Source: Raoultibacter phocaeensis
Lineage (GTDB): Bacteria > Actinomycetota > Coriobacteriia > Coriobacteriales > Eggerthellaceae
Length of the DNA stretch: 64,000 nucleotides
Direction: 5' to 3'
Assembly (NCBI RefSeq): GCF_901411515.1
Contig: NZ_CABDUX010000002.1
Span: forward strand, 372,001-436,000
Part shown: one piece after another, positions 35,536 through 44,473 of the stretch
Layout of the letters: each line of letters starts with the position of its first letter
How positions within the stretch are numbered: position 1 is the first letter of the stretch
Notes under the pieces: generated by a model
What the model was told of the DNA's origin: nothing
The model's input: only the letters and a program-made list of their open reading frames with translations
The model's database searches: none
Made by a program: the position numbers and the translations under genes

Positions 35536-37477
35536 GCGATCCCTCGCATGAATCGCTTCCTCCAATAACCCCCAGCGCCTCCCGCCCGTCCATCGGCTTT
35601 GCGTACAGGAAGCCCTGTATCAGCGTACAGCCCGCTTCCTCGATGAACGCGCGTTGCTCGTCGGTTTCCACGCCCTCGGCGAGCACAGTGATTCCCATGG
35701 CGGCGAAGGAGGCAACGAGATGCCCGAGAAAATCGCTTCCCTCGAAATCGCGCCGTGACGTCATCCAGACGATGCTCTTGTCGAGCTTCACGACATCGAT
35801 GGGTAGCCCGAGAATGGTCGAAAGATTCGAATATCCGGTGCCGAAATCATCGAGGCAAAAGGCTATTCCTGCCTCGTGCATTTCGAGCATGAACTGCGCA
35901 ACGCCCTCGGGGTTGGAAACGAGCACGCTTTCGGTGATCTCGATCTTGATATGGCGCGGATCGATCTCGCTGGCCCGTATGATGTCGATTGTGCGCTCGG
36001 GCAGGTCGTTTTGCATGAACTGAACGGCTGAGAAGTTGACCGATACGCTATCGAACGGACTGTCGGGATAGTCGTCGCGTGCGGCTTTGATAAACGCGCA
36101 TACCTTTTCGAGCACCGCGTAGGTCATATCGACGATGATCCCCGTTTCCTCAGCGATGGGTATGAATTCGGCGGGGGATATCGGACCGAGTTCGGTATCT
36201 TCGAGGCGGCAGAGCGCTTCTGCGGCGACGAACTTCTGCTGAGGCACCGACCATATGGGCTGGTAGTGGATCGTGAACCCGTCTTCGGCAAGCGCTCTGC
36301 GCAGGATATCGGCGATGCGGTGCTTGCGCCTGATGGCCCCTACCATCCCCTGGGTACAGCGGCACGGTTCGTTTGGCCCGAGCCGCTTCGATTCCTCGAC
36401 GCTGTACTCGAGCGCGTTGGTCACCGATCCGCTGCTTGCGGCCACATCGGGGTAGTCCACGATGCCGATCGAGCACGAGACGACGAAGTTCGTGTCCCCG
36501 ATCTGCCACGGTTCGGCCATGCGCGCGCGTAATTCGGCGAGAAACCCGTCCACCTCGCTTCGGCGATCTTTTTCGAACAGAGCGACGAACTGATCGCCGC
36601 CGTAGCGGTAGAGCCACGGAGTGCGGGCTGCGGTTTTCAGATACGCCGAAAGCGAGCCGAGGAACGCATCGCCGCTGTCGGTGCCGAACTTATCGTTGAT
36701 GAACTTGAAGTTATCCACTGAAACGAGGACGGCGGTAAACGGGTTCTGGTGTTTCTGCTCGAGTGCGAGCATGTTAGAGAACTCCTGGCGATTGGGGATG
36801 CCGGTGAGGAAATCGATCGATATCTGCTTGTTTTGGAGATAGAGGTACACGATGAGGAGCGAGCATACGGCAGCGGAGCCCGAGAGAATGTAGCTCGGGA
36901 AGACCTGCTGAATCGCGATCACCGCGACGGCGAGCAGCGGGAAGAATATGAGTATGCGCGTGATCGCCGGATCGATGTCGCGGCGCGAGATGTAGGCGCG
37001 CACGAAGCACATTGCGCAGTACAGGTAGAACACAAGGTAGGTGATCGGGATCAGCGGACCTTGGTGGTACGCTCCTGTTTCGTCGAGGTAAAACAGGCTG
37101 CCGGTCCAAGCGTTCGACGCTACGCATGCAAGATAGATAAGATAGGGGATTGATCCGAGCGCGGCACGCGCGGCGTGCCGAGGGCGCGCCTCGGTGAAGG
37201 TCGCGTAAATGTAATAGTAATAGGCAGCGCCGATGAGCGGTGTCGCCGCAAAGTACAGCGTGGTGATAAGCCAGGTGAGTCCGATGAGCTCGATCGCTCT
37301 GTTCTCGATGAGGATCGTCGAGGCGATGTTGAGCCCGATTGCCGCCACCGTGATGATGAGGCATACCTGAAATATCCTGTTCTTCAGGCTCGGCGTCAAG
37401 TAGCTCTTGCGCGAATAGGCCAAGATGATGCATGCGATGACAAATGCGATGCACTCAGCCGTAAGATTCCACGTCAC
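35528..37477 (-). CDS. Membrane GGDEF/EAL cyclic-di-GMP protein
   Basis: A 649-residue protein. About seven membrane helices occupy residues 1-215, then a GGDEF domain (about 225-385) and an EAL domain (about 400-640). The GGDEF signature reads RYGGDQF, with Gln in place of Glu, so cyclase activity may be lost. The EAL domain keeps EALCR, NFS, EITES, DDFGTGYSNL, KLDKS and EGVET, so phosphodiesterase activity is expected. It would break down cyclic-di-GMP at the membrane. The start is uncertain: GTG at 37475-37477 precedes the first helix, with GAGACGGG upstream; longer readings lack a ribosome site. Confidence 0.85.
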   Translation of the reverse strand: MTWNLTAECIAFVIACIILAYSRKSYLTPSLKNRIFQVCLIITVAAIGLNIASTILIENRAIELIGLTWLITTLYFAATPLIGAAYYYYIYATFTEARPRHAARAALGSIPYLIYLACVASNAWTGSLFYLDETGAYHQGPLIPITYLVFYLYCAMCFVRAYISRRDIDPAITRILIFFPLLAVAVIAIQQVFPSYILSGSAAVCSLLIVYLYLQNKQISIDFLTGIPNRQEFSNMLALEQKHQNPFTAVLVSVDNFKFINDKFGTDSGDAFLGSLSAYLKTAARTPWLYRYGGDQFVALFEKDRRSEVDGFLAELRARMAEPWQIGDTNFVVSCSIGIVDYPDVAASSGSVTNALEYSVEESKRLGPNEPCRCTQGMVGAIRRKHRIADILRRALAEDGFTIHYQPIWSVPQQKFVAAEALCRLEDTELGPISPAEFIPIAEETGIIVDMTYAVLEKVCAFIKAARDDYPDSPFDSVSVNFSAVQFMQNDLPERTIDIIRASEIDPRHIKIEITESVLVSNPEGVAQFMLEMHEAGIAFCLDDFGTGYSNLSTILGLPIDVVKLDKSIVWMTSRRDFEGSDFLGHLVASFAAMGITVLAEGVETDEQRAFIEEAGCTLIQGFLYAKPMDGREALGVIGGSDSCEGSPT

Positions 37478-37917
37478 GTTACCCGTCTCTGTCGTCCCCG
37501 TTACTGCAAACCATGACCTATTGTATCGTATTACCGCTTCGAAACGCCGCTTGATGGTCGCCGCATTCTCTCGATGCGTTATTTGGAAAAACGAGCGTGC
37601 TTTCGTCCGAGCAACCCGCGAAGCTCGGCCGCGCCACGGCGCTCGCTTTCGTGGTCGCAGCACGAGACGTTACCAAAATGTAATATAGTATCTTATATAT
37701 AAATTCTGCATGCGAACAGGCATTTCAAAAGATATCATTTCGACTTTAACCTCTTGGGAATCGGCGCGGCCAAAACGGCATTTCAGACACTGTTTCGTTG
37801 CTATAATTACAGAATGAGTTACCTACTATGGGTATCGTCTACCGGGGATCGACGAGCGCTCGGCTCGCCGTATGCCAGGCTGCGGATTCCCCGGTACGGT
37901 TACGGGAGGTTGTATCG
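37478..37917. promoter_or_regulatory. Divergent promoter region, GGDEF/EAL gene and surface protein
   Basis: No gene. 37680-37712 is strikingly AT-rich (ATATAGTATC, TATATATAAA) compared with everything around it. On the plus strand TATAAT at 37802-37807 is a strong -10 box for the surface-protein gene, with only a weak -35 candidate (TTTCAG at 37781-37786). That gives a ~105-base leader ending in GGGAGG (37903-37908). Confidence 0.55.
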
Positions 37918-40560
37918 ATGGGAGTCCACGTTCTCGCAAAGCGAAGCCGGTTGCTCGCTGTTGTCCTTGCTGTTGTTGTTCCCCTCTCGCTCATGCCCGC
38001 GGGGCTTTCCTATGCTCTCGAGCTTCCTGTGGGCGGCGGCGAGAGCGAGACGCAGGAAAGCTCCTCGCACGACGCTCGCGAAAACTCCGAAAGCCTCGAT
38101 GCCGGCAAGGATTTCGAAAGCCCCGACGAGAGCAAGAATTCCGAGGGCTCTGACTCTGGGATAGTCGGTGAAGGCTCAAGCGGCGATGATGCAGCCGACG
38201 GCCCCGACGGAAGAGAAACGGGCGAAGACCTGAGCGGCGACGAAGCAGCCGAAAGCCAAAACGGCATCGAAGCAGCCGAAAGCCTGCGCGGCACCGAGCT
38301 TGTCGCCAATGATTGGATCAGCCTGAAAACCATGGTCGAATCTGCAACCGGAAGCGTTGCGATACTCGTTGCCAACGACTGCACTGCGCTCGGTGCGATA
38401 ATCGTTCCGTCCGGAACCTCGGTCGAAATCAAATCGGCAAGCGATACGAAAACGATCACAGCACAGGGTTCGTTCCGCATTTTCGAGGCTGCATCCGCAA
38501 AGCTTACCTTGGAAAACATCGTTTTGGACGGCAACGGCCTCGGCAGAGGCGTCACCCTTTCATCGGACGCGTCGCTTATGCTCGGAGACGGTGCTGTGAT
38601 TCGGAACTGTGCTGGTAAAAACGGGGGCGATTCAAGCGGTCCGGTCGTTTATGCGCAGGACTCATCAATGGTAATCCAAGACGCAGTTCTCGAAGGTAGC
38701 GTGGTGGGGCAGCTAGGAAGCGGTGCCGGTGGAGCCGTGTTCGCCTCGAATTCCACAATCGACATGAAAGGCGGAACGATCCGCAACAACAGGGCTCTGT
38801 ACGGAGCTGGGCTCTACGTTTCCGGCGCAGGCAGCCAACTTACCATGGACGGCGGATCGATCGAAGCCAACGATGCGTCGGATACAAACTATCCGCGTCC
38901 TCGCGGTTCCGAGAACATCGGGTACGGGGGCGGAGTCCTCGTTACGTCCGGCGCTCGTTTCGTGATGAACGGCGGAAGCGTGCAGGGCAACGAGTGCAAC
39001 TACAGCGGCGGCGGCGTTTTTGTCGGATCGTACGGGGACGATCCGACGATTCCCGATGCTTCTTCCTTTGTCATAAATGGCGGTGCGATCAAGGGTAATT
39101 TCAGCCATTATGCGGGGGGCGGCATCCTCATTCGAGGATTCGGGCCCACGATGACCATGTACGGCGGCGAGATAACCGACAACGAGGCGGCAACCTACGA
39201 ATACAGCGACGGAACGAAAGGCGGCGGGTACGGCGTCGGCATATACGTCTTGAGCGGTGCTGTAACGATCGGAGACCCGATCGGGAATGCGCCGTCGACG
39301 CCTTTGATTTCGAGGAACAAGGCAACGGGCGAGAACAGCCAAGGTGGTGCCCTGTATGCCATATCGTATGCCAATCAGCCGGGTATTGGCGGTCCGTCGG
39401 CTCCCGTCGTCATCAACGATGCCGACATCTCGTACAACACGTTGGTTGTATCCGGCGGCGGCATATCGCTCTACGATTCGGAAGTAACCATGAACGGCGG
39501 CCGCATCCGAGAGAACGCGACGGAGGGGTTCGGCGGCGGCATCTGCCTATACCCGTTCGGCACCGGCTCGTTCAGGCCGTCGTTTACGCTCAATGCCGGT
39601 TCGGTCGAGGGTAACCAAGCCCATGCTTCGAGTTTGGGCGGGGGAGGGGTGTTCGCCGTCGGCGCCTCCGAGAGCGCGACTGCTGAAGTGAACCTCAATG
39701 GCGGCGAAGTAAGCGGCAATGCGTCTGCCGGGCACGGGGGAGGCGTCTACGTCGGCGAGAATACGCTGCTTCGCGCCGAGGGCGCAGCCCTCATCGCAGA
39801 TAACGAAGCCGCTTTCGAGGGCGGTGGCGTATACACGGCCGATTTCAACGGATTCGCGGCGGGCGAGCCGGTGGGGGATTACGGTGCGGTTACGCAGGCG
39901 GATTACGGCAACCTCAACTTCGATGCATCGGTGCGCTTCGAAGGCAATACCGCTTCTCATCCTTTCATGCCCCCGGTGTTTTCCTCCGATATGACGAAAA
40001 TCGCGTATGCGACTTCGAGCCTGCGTTCCGATGGAGCATATCTTCATCCGCTCAACAACTACGACATAAACTATCGAGGAGATGAGATTACGAAGTACCG
40101 GGTCGTGTACCATCCGAACGGCGGTGAAGGCACGCTGCGCACCTACGAGCACTACCGGGGAGAGCTCCATGACGTGCGGGCCAACGAAGGAGATGTCGGA
40201 TTCGCCCGGCCGATGCATGAGTTTTCGGGTTGGTCGCTTGATCCTGCAGCCGAGGGGGGCACGCTGTTCGGCGGGGAGCAGCTTTCGGAAGCCGATGCGA
40301 CCGAAAGCTCCGTGACGCTGTATGCCATATGGAAGCAGGAAGAGGCGCCGATTCCCGACCCGGACCCCGATCCTGATCCGACTGTGCCGCCGGAAGACCC
40401 GACGCCGACGCCCAAGCCTTCTTATGGCACCTCGTTTCCGGCGAAGCTCGCAGCGGCGGGAGACGGGCTTTCGGTCGCCGTGCTTGCCGCGGGGGTCGGT
40501 GTGATTCTTGCGGGGGGAGCACTCCTTTTGGCCGTGCACCGCTCGCGCGAAAAGCGCTGA
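37918..40560 (+). CDS. Secreted beta-helix surface protein with InlB-type repeat
   Basis: An 880-residue exported protein. Residues 1-40 are a signal peptide (basic start, long hydrophobic core, break near SYALE). An acidic, Ser/Glu/Asp-rich linker covers about 45-125. Residues 130-690 contain many repeats of the form MNGG-S-x-x-x-N and GGGV, typical of a right-handed parallel beta-helix of the pectin-lyase type. An InlB B-repeat (YHPNGGEGTL ... LYAIW) follows, then a Pro/Asp stretch and a C-terminal helix with a basic end (HRSREKR). The place of a sortase motif reads LAAAGD rather than LPxTG. Likely an adhesin. The ATG at 37918 follows GGGAGG. Confidence 0.83.
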   Translation: MGVHVLAKRSRLLAVVLAVVVPLSLMPAGLSYALELPVGGGESETQESSSHDARENSESLDAGKDFESPDESKNSEGSDSGIVGEGSSGDDAADGPDGRETGEDLSGDEAAESQNGIEAAESLRGTELVANDWISLKTMVESATGSVAILVANDCTALGAIIVPSGTSVEIKSASDTKTITAQGSFRIFEAASAKLTLENIVLDGNGLGRGVTLSSDASLMLGDGAVIRNCAGKNGGDSSGPVVYAQDSSMVIQDAVLEGSVVGQLGSGAGGAVFASNSTIDMKGGTIRNNRALYGAGLYVSGAGSQLTMDGGSIEANDASDTNYPRPRGSENIGYGGGVLVTSGARFVMNGGSVQGNECNYSGGGVFVGSYGDDPTIPDASSFVINGGAIKGNFSHYAGGGILIRGFGPTMTMYGGEITDNEAATYEYSDGTKGGGYGVGIYVLSGAVTIGDPIGNAPSTPLISRNKATGENSQGGALYAISYANQPGIGGPSAPVVINDADISYNTLVVSGGGISLYDSEVTMNGGRIRENATEGFGGGICLYPFGTGSFRPSFTLNAGSVEGNQAHASSLGGGGVFAVGASESATAEVNLNGGEVSGNASAGHGGGVYVGENTLLRAEGAALIADNEAAFEGGGVYTADFNGFAAGEPVGDYGAVTQADYGNLNFDASVRFEGNTASHPFMPPVFSSDMTKIAYATSSLRSDGAYLHPLNNYDINYRGDEITKYRVVYHPNGGEGTLRTYEHYRGELHDVRANEGDVGFARPMHEFSGWSLDPAAEGGTLFGGEQLSEADATESSVTLYAIWKQEEAPIPDPDPDPDPTVPPEDPTPTPKPSYGTSFPAKLAAAGDGLSVAVLAAGVGVILAGGALLLAVHRSREKR

Positions 40561-40919
40561 TCCGCAGATGATGGTTCGCTGGGTGTAAATATTCTTAATC
40601 AAGGATATTACACCTAGTCATATGGTGTTTTTCTCGGGCAAAACTAGGCATATCGATCCGTTTGGGCATGGAAAAGGATCGCTTCGGCCTCGATACTGAT
40701 TCCAACGATTCGCGCAGGCTCCGGGTGTGCTTGCGCGAACGTCCTCGGATCATGAAACGGGGTTGAGGGAATTGTCTGCATCGGTATCCGTTTGCCCGTC
40801 GAATTCCTATCCGCTTCGTTTTTGCAGAGCTTCGAAATTCTATCGCTTGTGACGTGCGCAGGCCGAATCGGCATGCGAGGTGCGCAGAGTATGCGCGCAA
40901 GACGAGAGAAAGGGGCAGC
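40561..40919. other. Intergenic region before module F
   Basis: No credible gene. GGTGTAA (40582-40588) and TTACACC (40608-40614) form an inverted repeat, with ATATTC/GGATAT nearly pairing inside; it could be a terminator for the surface-protein gene or an operator. The rest shows nothing I can assign, and no clear promoter for module F. Confidence 0.4.
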
Positions 40920-43145
40920 ATGACGGATACGATTGAGGTAAAGCGAGCCGGATGCTTCTTCTGCCACGTGCGCTGCGGCGTGCTCGTGACGAAGAAGAAC
41001 GGCAGGATCGTCGACATCGAAGGCGATCCGGATTGTCCGCACAACAAGGGGTACGTGTGCTCGAGGCTCGAGAAAGGGCGCTACCTCGAGGGGTTCGTGT
41101 ACAACCCCAACCGTTTGAAGCGCCCGCTCAAGCGCAAAGGGGAACGCGGCGGCGGCGAGTGGGAGGAAATCACGTGGGACCAGGCATTCGACGAAATTGC
41201 CGATAAGCTTGCAAAGCTGCGCGACGAGTACGGTGCCGAAACACTCGCGTTCACCGAGGGCACGGCACGCACCTGGAGCTGGCTGCACTACAAGTTCACG
41301 AACCTGTTCGGCACCCCTAACACCGGAGGCAACGGAACCATCTGCTACTCGAGCGACATGTGGCTCGAGCCCTGCACCTACGGAGGATTTTGCTCTGACA
41401 AGGCCGACTGGGTGAACGCCGACCTTGTGGTTCTGTGGGGCCGCAACACCATCGCATCCGAGCCGCTTTTATGGCATTGGGTCGATACGAACCGCAAGGA
41501 ACGCGGTGCGAAGCTGCTTGTCATCGACCCGCGTTTCAGCGAGGTGGCCCAAAAGGCCGATCTGTTCTTGCAGCTGCGCCCCGGCACCGATGCAGCGCTC
41601 GCGCTCGGCTTCATTAACGTCATCATCGAAGAGGACCTCTACGACCACGAGTTCGTGGATGAGTGGTGCATCGGTTTCGACGAGCTCAAAGAGCGCGCTG
41701 CCGAGTATCCGCCCGAGAAGGTCGCCGAGATCACGTGGGTAAGCGCCGATAAGATCAGGGAAGCCGCCCGCATGTACGCTACTACGAAGCCCGCGTGCCT
41801 GCCGTGGGGCCAGAAGGGCGGCGATGCGAGCGGTATCAACGCTTCAAGCGCCATACAGGCCAAAGCGATCCTGCGCGCCATCACGGGCAATCTCGACAAG
41901 AAGGGCGGCGATCAGCTGGCCCCGCCGTCGCGCTTCCCCCCGGCGTTCTACGAGCACTACGCGCTTTCGCAGGAGCAGCGCGACAAGATGATCGGCAACG
42001 ATCGGTTCCCCGGTCTCACGTTCAAGGGATGGGACGTCATCTCGCAGGCCTATCCGTCGTTCTACCCGTACAGCAACGCGCCGCTTCTGTTCCGCGCGAT
42101 GCGCGACGGCGACCCTTATCCGGTCAAGGCCCTCATCGTGCAGGCCGACAATCCGGTCATGGCGTTTTCGAACACGAAGCTCGTGGTCGACGCGCTCATG
42201 AACCTCGAGCTTCTGGTCGTGCACGACTACTTCCTCACGCCGACGGCGGCTCTTGCCGATTACGCGCTGCCTGCGGCCACGTGGCTTGAGCGTCCGGACA
42301 ACTGCTATGCCGTCATGAACCATCGGCCGATGTACTTCGGAGCGCAGGCGCGGGTGATCGAACGGTTCGAGGGCGGTACCGACGTCGATTTCCGCGACGA
42401 TTACGAGTTCTTCTACGGCTTGGCCGTCCGCCTCGGGCAAGAGGACAAGTGGTGGGGCCCGAAGGCCGAAGACATGCTCGATTTCCAGCTGGCTCCCATG
42501 GGCATGACGCACGAGAAGTTCTACAACGAGGTCAAGTACATGGCCGGGCAGAAGAAGTTCGAGAAGTACAAAGAGCCGGGGTTCAAATTCCTCACACCCA
42601 CCGGCAAAGTCGAACTGCGCTCGACGGTAGTCGAGAAGCTCGCCGAGGAAACGGGGATACCGTTCGACCCGCTGCCGCATTTCGAATACCCGGGTTTGAG
42701 CGTGGAAAAGCATCCCGAATGGAAAGACGAATATCCTCTCATCATGATAACCGGTGCGAGGTTCATGCCGTTTTACCACTCCGAACACCGGCAACCCGGC
42801 CCTTACCGCGACCTGCATCCCGATCCGATCTTCGACATCCATCCCGACACGGCGATCGATTTGGATATCCGAGACGGCGACTGGTGCTGGATCGAGACGC
42901 ACAAGGGACGCATTAAGCAGCGCGCCCGCAAGACGTCCATCGTCGATCCGCGCGTCATCAGCGTGCAGCATGATTGGTGGTTCCCCGAGAAAGAAGAGGC
43001 GCTGCCGAGTTTGTTCGGAGCGTTCGAGTCGAACGTGAACGTGCTTTTGGACGACGATCCCGAAACCCTCGACCAGCTCATCGGCGCATGGCAGCAAACC
43101 GGCGTTGCGGTGAAGGTGTACAAGTGCGAGGAGGAAGAAGCGTAG
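40920..43145 (+). CDS. Molybdopterin oxidoreductase F, acetylene-hydratase branch
   Basis: A 741-residue soluble enzyme with the canonical cluster motif C12-x2-C15-x3-C19-x27-C47. Cys142 (GTICYSS) is the likely molybdenum ligand, and the protein ends in KVYKC followed by an acidic tail. Overall layout and many segments (LERP, FLTPTGKVELRS) resemble Pelobacter acetylene hydratase. However, the catalytic Asp of that enzyme, just after its second cluster cysteine, is His16 here, so acetylene hydration is unlikely. It has no ferredoxin partner gene, unlike A to E. A DUF4332-like gene, a zinc-ribbon gene and a TetR regulator follow. The ATG follows AAAGGGG. Confidence 0.82.
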   Translation: MTDTIEVKRAGCFFCHVRCGVLVTKKNGRIVDIEGDPDCPHNKGYVCSRLEKGRYLEGFVYNPNRLKRPLKRKGERGGGEWEEITWDQAFDEIADKLAKLRDEYGAETLAFTEGTARTWSWLHYKFTNLFGTPNTGGNGTICYSSDMWLEPCTYGGFCSDKADWVNADLVVLWGRNTIASEPLLWHWVDTNRKERGAKLLVIDPRFSEVAQKADLFLQLRPGTDAALALGFINVIIEEDLYDHEFVDEWCIGFDELKERAAEYPPEKVAEITWVSADKIREAARMYATTKPACLPWGQKGGDASGINASSAIQAKAILRAITGNLDKKGGDQLAPPSRFPPAFYEHYALSQEQRDKMIGNDRFPGLTFKGWDVISQAYPSFYPYSNAPLLFRAMRDGDPYPVKALIVQADNPVMAFSNTKLVVDALMNLELLVVHDYFLTPTAALADYALPAATWLERPDNCYAVMNHRPMYFGAQARVIERFEGGTDVDFRDDYEFFYGLAVRLGQEDKWWGPKAEDMLDFQLAPMGMTHEKFYNEVKYMAGQKKFEKYKEPGFKFLTPTGKVELRSTVVEKLAEETGIPFDPLPHFEYPGLSVEKHPEWKDEYPLIMITGARFMPFYHSEHRQPGPYRDLHPDPIFDIHPDTAIDLDIRDGDWCWIETHKGRIKQRARKTSIVDPRVISVQHDWWFPEKEEALPSLFGAFESNVNVLLDDDPETLDQLIGAWQQTGVAVKVYKCEEEEA

Positions 43146-43172
43146 GCGAACGGAACCGATCGATCTTATGCA

Positions 43173-43201
43173 GGTTCGCTCGGCCGAGTGCCGGGCGAAC
43201 C
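43173..43201 (+). terminator. Hairpin after the module F enzyme gene
   Basis: GGTTCGC (43173-43179) pairs with GCGAACC (43195-43201); the loop contains the palindrome CTCGGCCGAG. No U-tract. It lies before the next ribosome site (GGAAAGGAG, 43215-43223). Confidence 0.45.
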
Positions 43202-43229
43202 CTCGCGTCAAAGAGGAAAGGAGCATGCC

Positions 43230-43448
43230 ATGGCAACGGATCTGTCCCAGCTGTTCGGAATCGATCCCGATGCGGCCGAGGCCATCAAGGCGCTCGGCAT
43301 CGAGACGATCGAAGCCTTCTACGAAGTGGCCAAGCACCCCGATTCGAGAAACGAGCTTTCCGAGCAGATCGGCGTCGATGCCTTCAAGCTCGAAGAGTGG
43401 TCGTCGACGGCGGGAAACTTTATTTTGATGTCGAATTGCGAATGGTGA
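43230..43448 (+). CDS. Small helix-hairpin-helix protein, DUF4332-like
   Basis: A 72-residue helical protein. Residues about 10-60 (DPDAAEAIKALGIETIEAF, then LSEQIGVDAFKLEEW) have the double helix-hairpin-helix rhythm of DUF4332 domains, which resemble DNA-binding folds but have no settled role. The ATG at 43230 follows GGAAAGGAG. It sits between enzyme F and a zinc-ribbon gene, 10 bases before the latter, so the three are probably one transcript. It may aid assembly of the enzyme; that is a guess. Confidence 0.65.
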   Translation: MATDLSQLFGIDPDAAEAIKALGIETIEAFYEVAKHPDSRNELSEQIGVDAFKLEEWSSTAGNFILMSNCEW

Positions 43449-43458
43449 GGTGATCGTC

Positions 43459-43674
43459 ATGTGTTTCAGGCCTCCGAGCGCAGAGGCGGGCGAGATCGTG
43501 TGCCCGAACTGCTTCATCGTGGCCGAGCCCGATGCGCAGGGCCGCTGCCCTGAGTGCGGCGAGCCGATGAGGCCGGCGGGAAGCGCGCCCGCACCTGCCG
43601 CACCGACGCCACCCGGTGCGCCAGCGCCACCGAGCGCGCCTGGTGCCCCCGAAGCGCCAAAACCGCCGCACTAG
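43459..43674 (+). CDS. Small zinc-ribbon protein with Pro/Ala-rich tail
   Basis: A 71-residue protein beginning MCFRPP, with CPNC and CPEC (about residues 15-36) forming a zinc ribbon. From residue 45 the tail is rich in PAP, PGAP and SAP triplets. It is the third member of the MCFRP group, with a less regular repeat than those at 4034 and 15824. The ATG follows GAGGTGAT; a GTG three codons upstream is less well placed. A GC hairpin at 43685-43715 follows. Confidence 0.8.
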   Translation: MCFRPPSAEAGEIVCPNCFIVAEPDAQGRCPECGEPMRPAGSAPAPAAPTPPGAPAPPSAPGAPEAPKPPH

Positions 43675-43684
43675 ATTCATCCCT

Positions 43685-43715
43685 GCGGGCTTCCGCGTCG
43701 CGTGCGGGAGCCCGC
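43685..43715 (+). terminator. GC-rich hairpin before the TetR gene
   Basis: GCGGGCTTCCGC (43685-43696) pairs with GCGGGAGCCCGC (43704-43715), one G-U pair, loop of 7. No U-tract. Confidence 0.55.
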
Positions 43716-43777
43716 CCGATCTGGACAAGCGAAAGAACCCGTGCCATGATGGGAAAAAGCGATCGGGGGTTGACCGC

Positions 43778-44473
43778 ATGAGGGGAAGCGATTCCAAGCT
43801 GAGCTTCGCCGAGTCGTTCATCGACTTGGCCGAAACGATGCCCATAGACAAGATAACGGTGAACATGATCGTCGAGCGCATCGGCAAGCACCGCAAGACG
43901 TTCTACTACCATTTCTCCGACAAAGACGATCTCATGAGATGGCTCTTTCGATTCGATCTCGCCAGGGGGCTGGAAAGCGAGTTCGGCTCAGCGCAGCTGG
44001 TGTACGAGGATGAGGGAGGATCGTATCCGGAGTTTCCGTTCTACGTGAGAAACGTGCTCGGCAACGGACGGCTCTACAACGCGTTGTTCTTCGAGGCCTT
44101 CGCGCGCTCGCTCGAGAGCAGAAGGGCGTACTACCGGGCAGTCTTCTCGGTCCGCGGTCTCGGTTCGATGGAAAACTACCTGTACGATCTGTATTGCCCT
44201 GAGCTGAAAAAGGACATCGTCCATTTGATCGAGGTCGGTCTCGCCGACAAGCCGGCGCTGCTCCAGGCGGAGTGTCGCGAGCAGCTTGCCCAGGGGGAGG
44301 GTATCGATTTTCTTGCCGGGTTCTACACGGGGGCGTTCATCCAGCGGTTCGTCAAGCGCCTTATCGACGATCCGTCCCGCAGGACCATCGACGACATCAG
44401 GCCCTACGAGAACGTGATCCACGATTCGCTGTGGCTGCTCATCGGGGCGGGGGCGCAGAGCCGTTGCCGCTAG
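43778..44473 (+). CDS. TetR/AcrR-family regulator
   Basis: A 231-residue regulator. The N-terminal ~50 residues hold the TetR helix-turn-helix (ITVNMIVERIGKHRKTFYYHFSDKDDL). The remainder is helical and should bind a ligand and form a dimer. Families of this kind usually repress a neighbouring operon until a small molecule binds; module F just upstream is the obvious target. The ATG at 43778 follows GGGGGT. Its last 35 bases overlap the end of the convergent zinc-ribbon gene. Confidence 0.87.
   Translation: MRGSDSKLSFAESFIDLAETMPIDKITVNMIVERIGKHRKTFYYHFSDKDDLMRWLFRFDLARGLESEFGSAQLVYEDEGGSYPEFPFYVRNVLGNGRLYNALFFEAFARSLESRRAYYRAVFSVRGLGSMENYLYDLYCPELKKDIVHLIEVGLADKPALLQAECREQLAQGEGIDFLAGFYTGAFIQRFVKRLIDDPSRRTIDDIRPYENVIHDSLWLLIGAGAQSRCR

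Noticed and set aside
40920-43145. Naming enzyme F acetylene hydratase
   Set aside because: The catalytic Asp after the second cluster cysteine is His here, so only the branch, not the activity, can be claimed.
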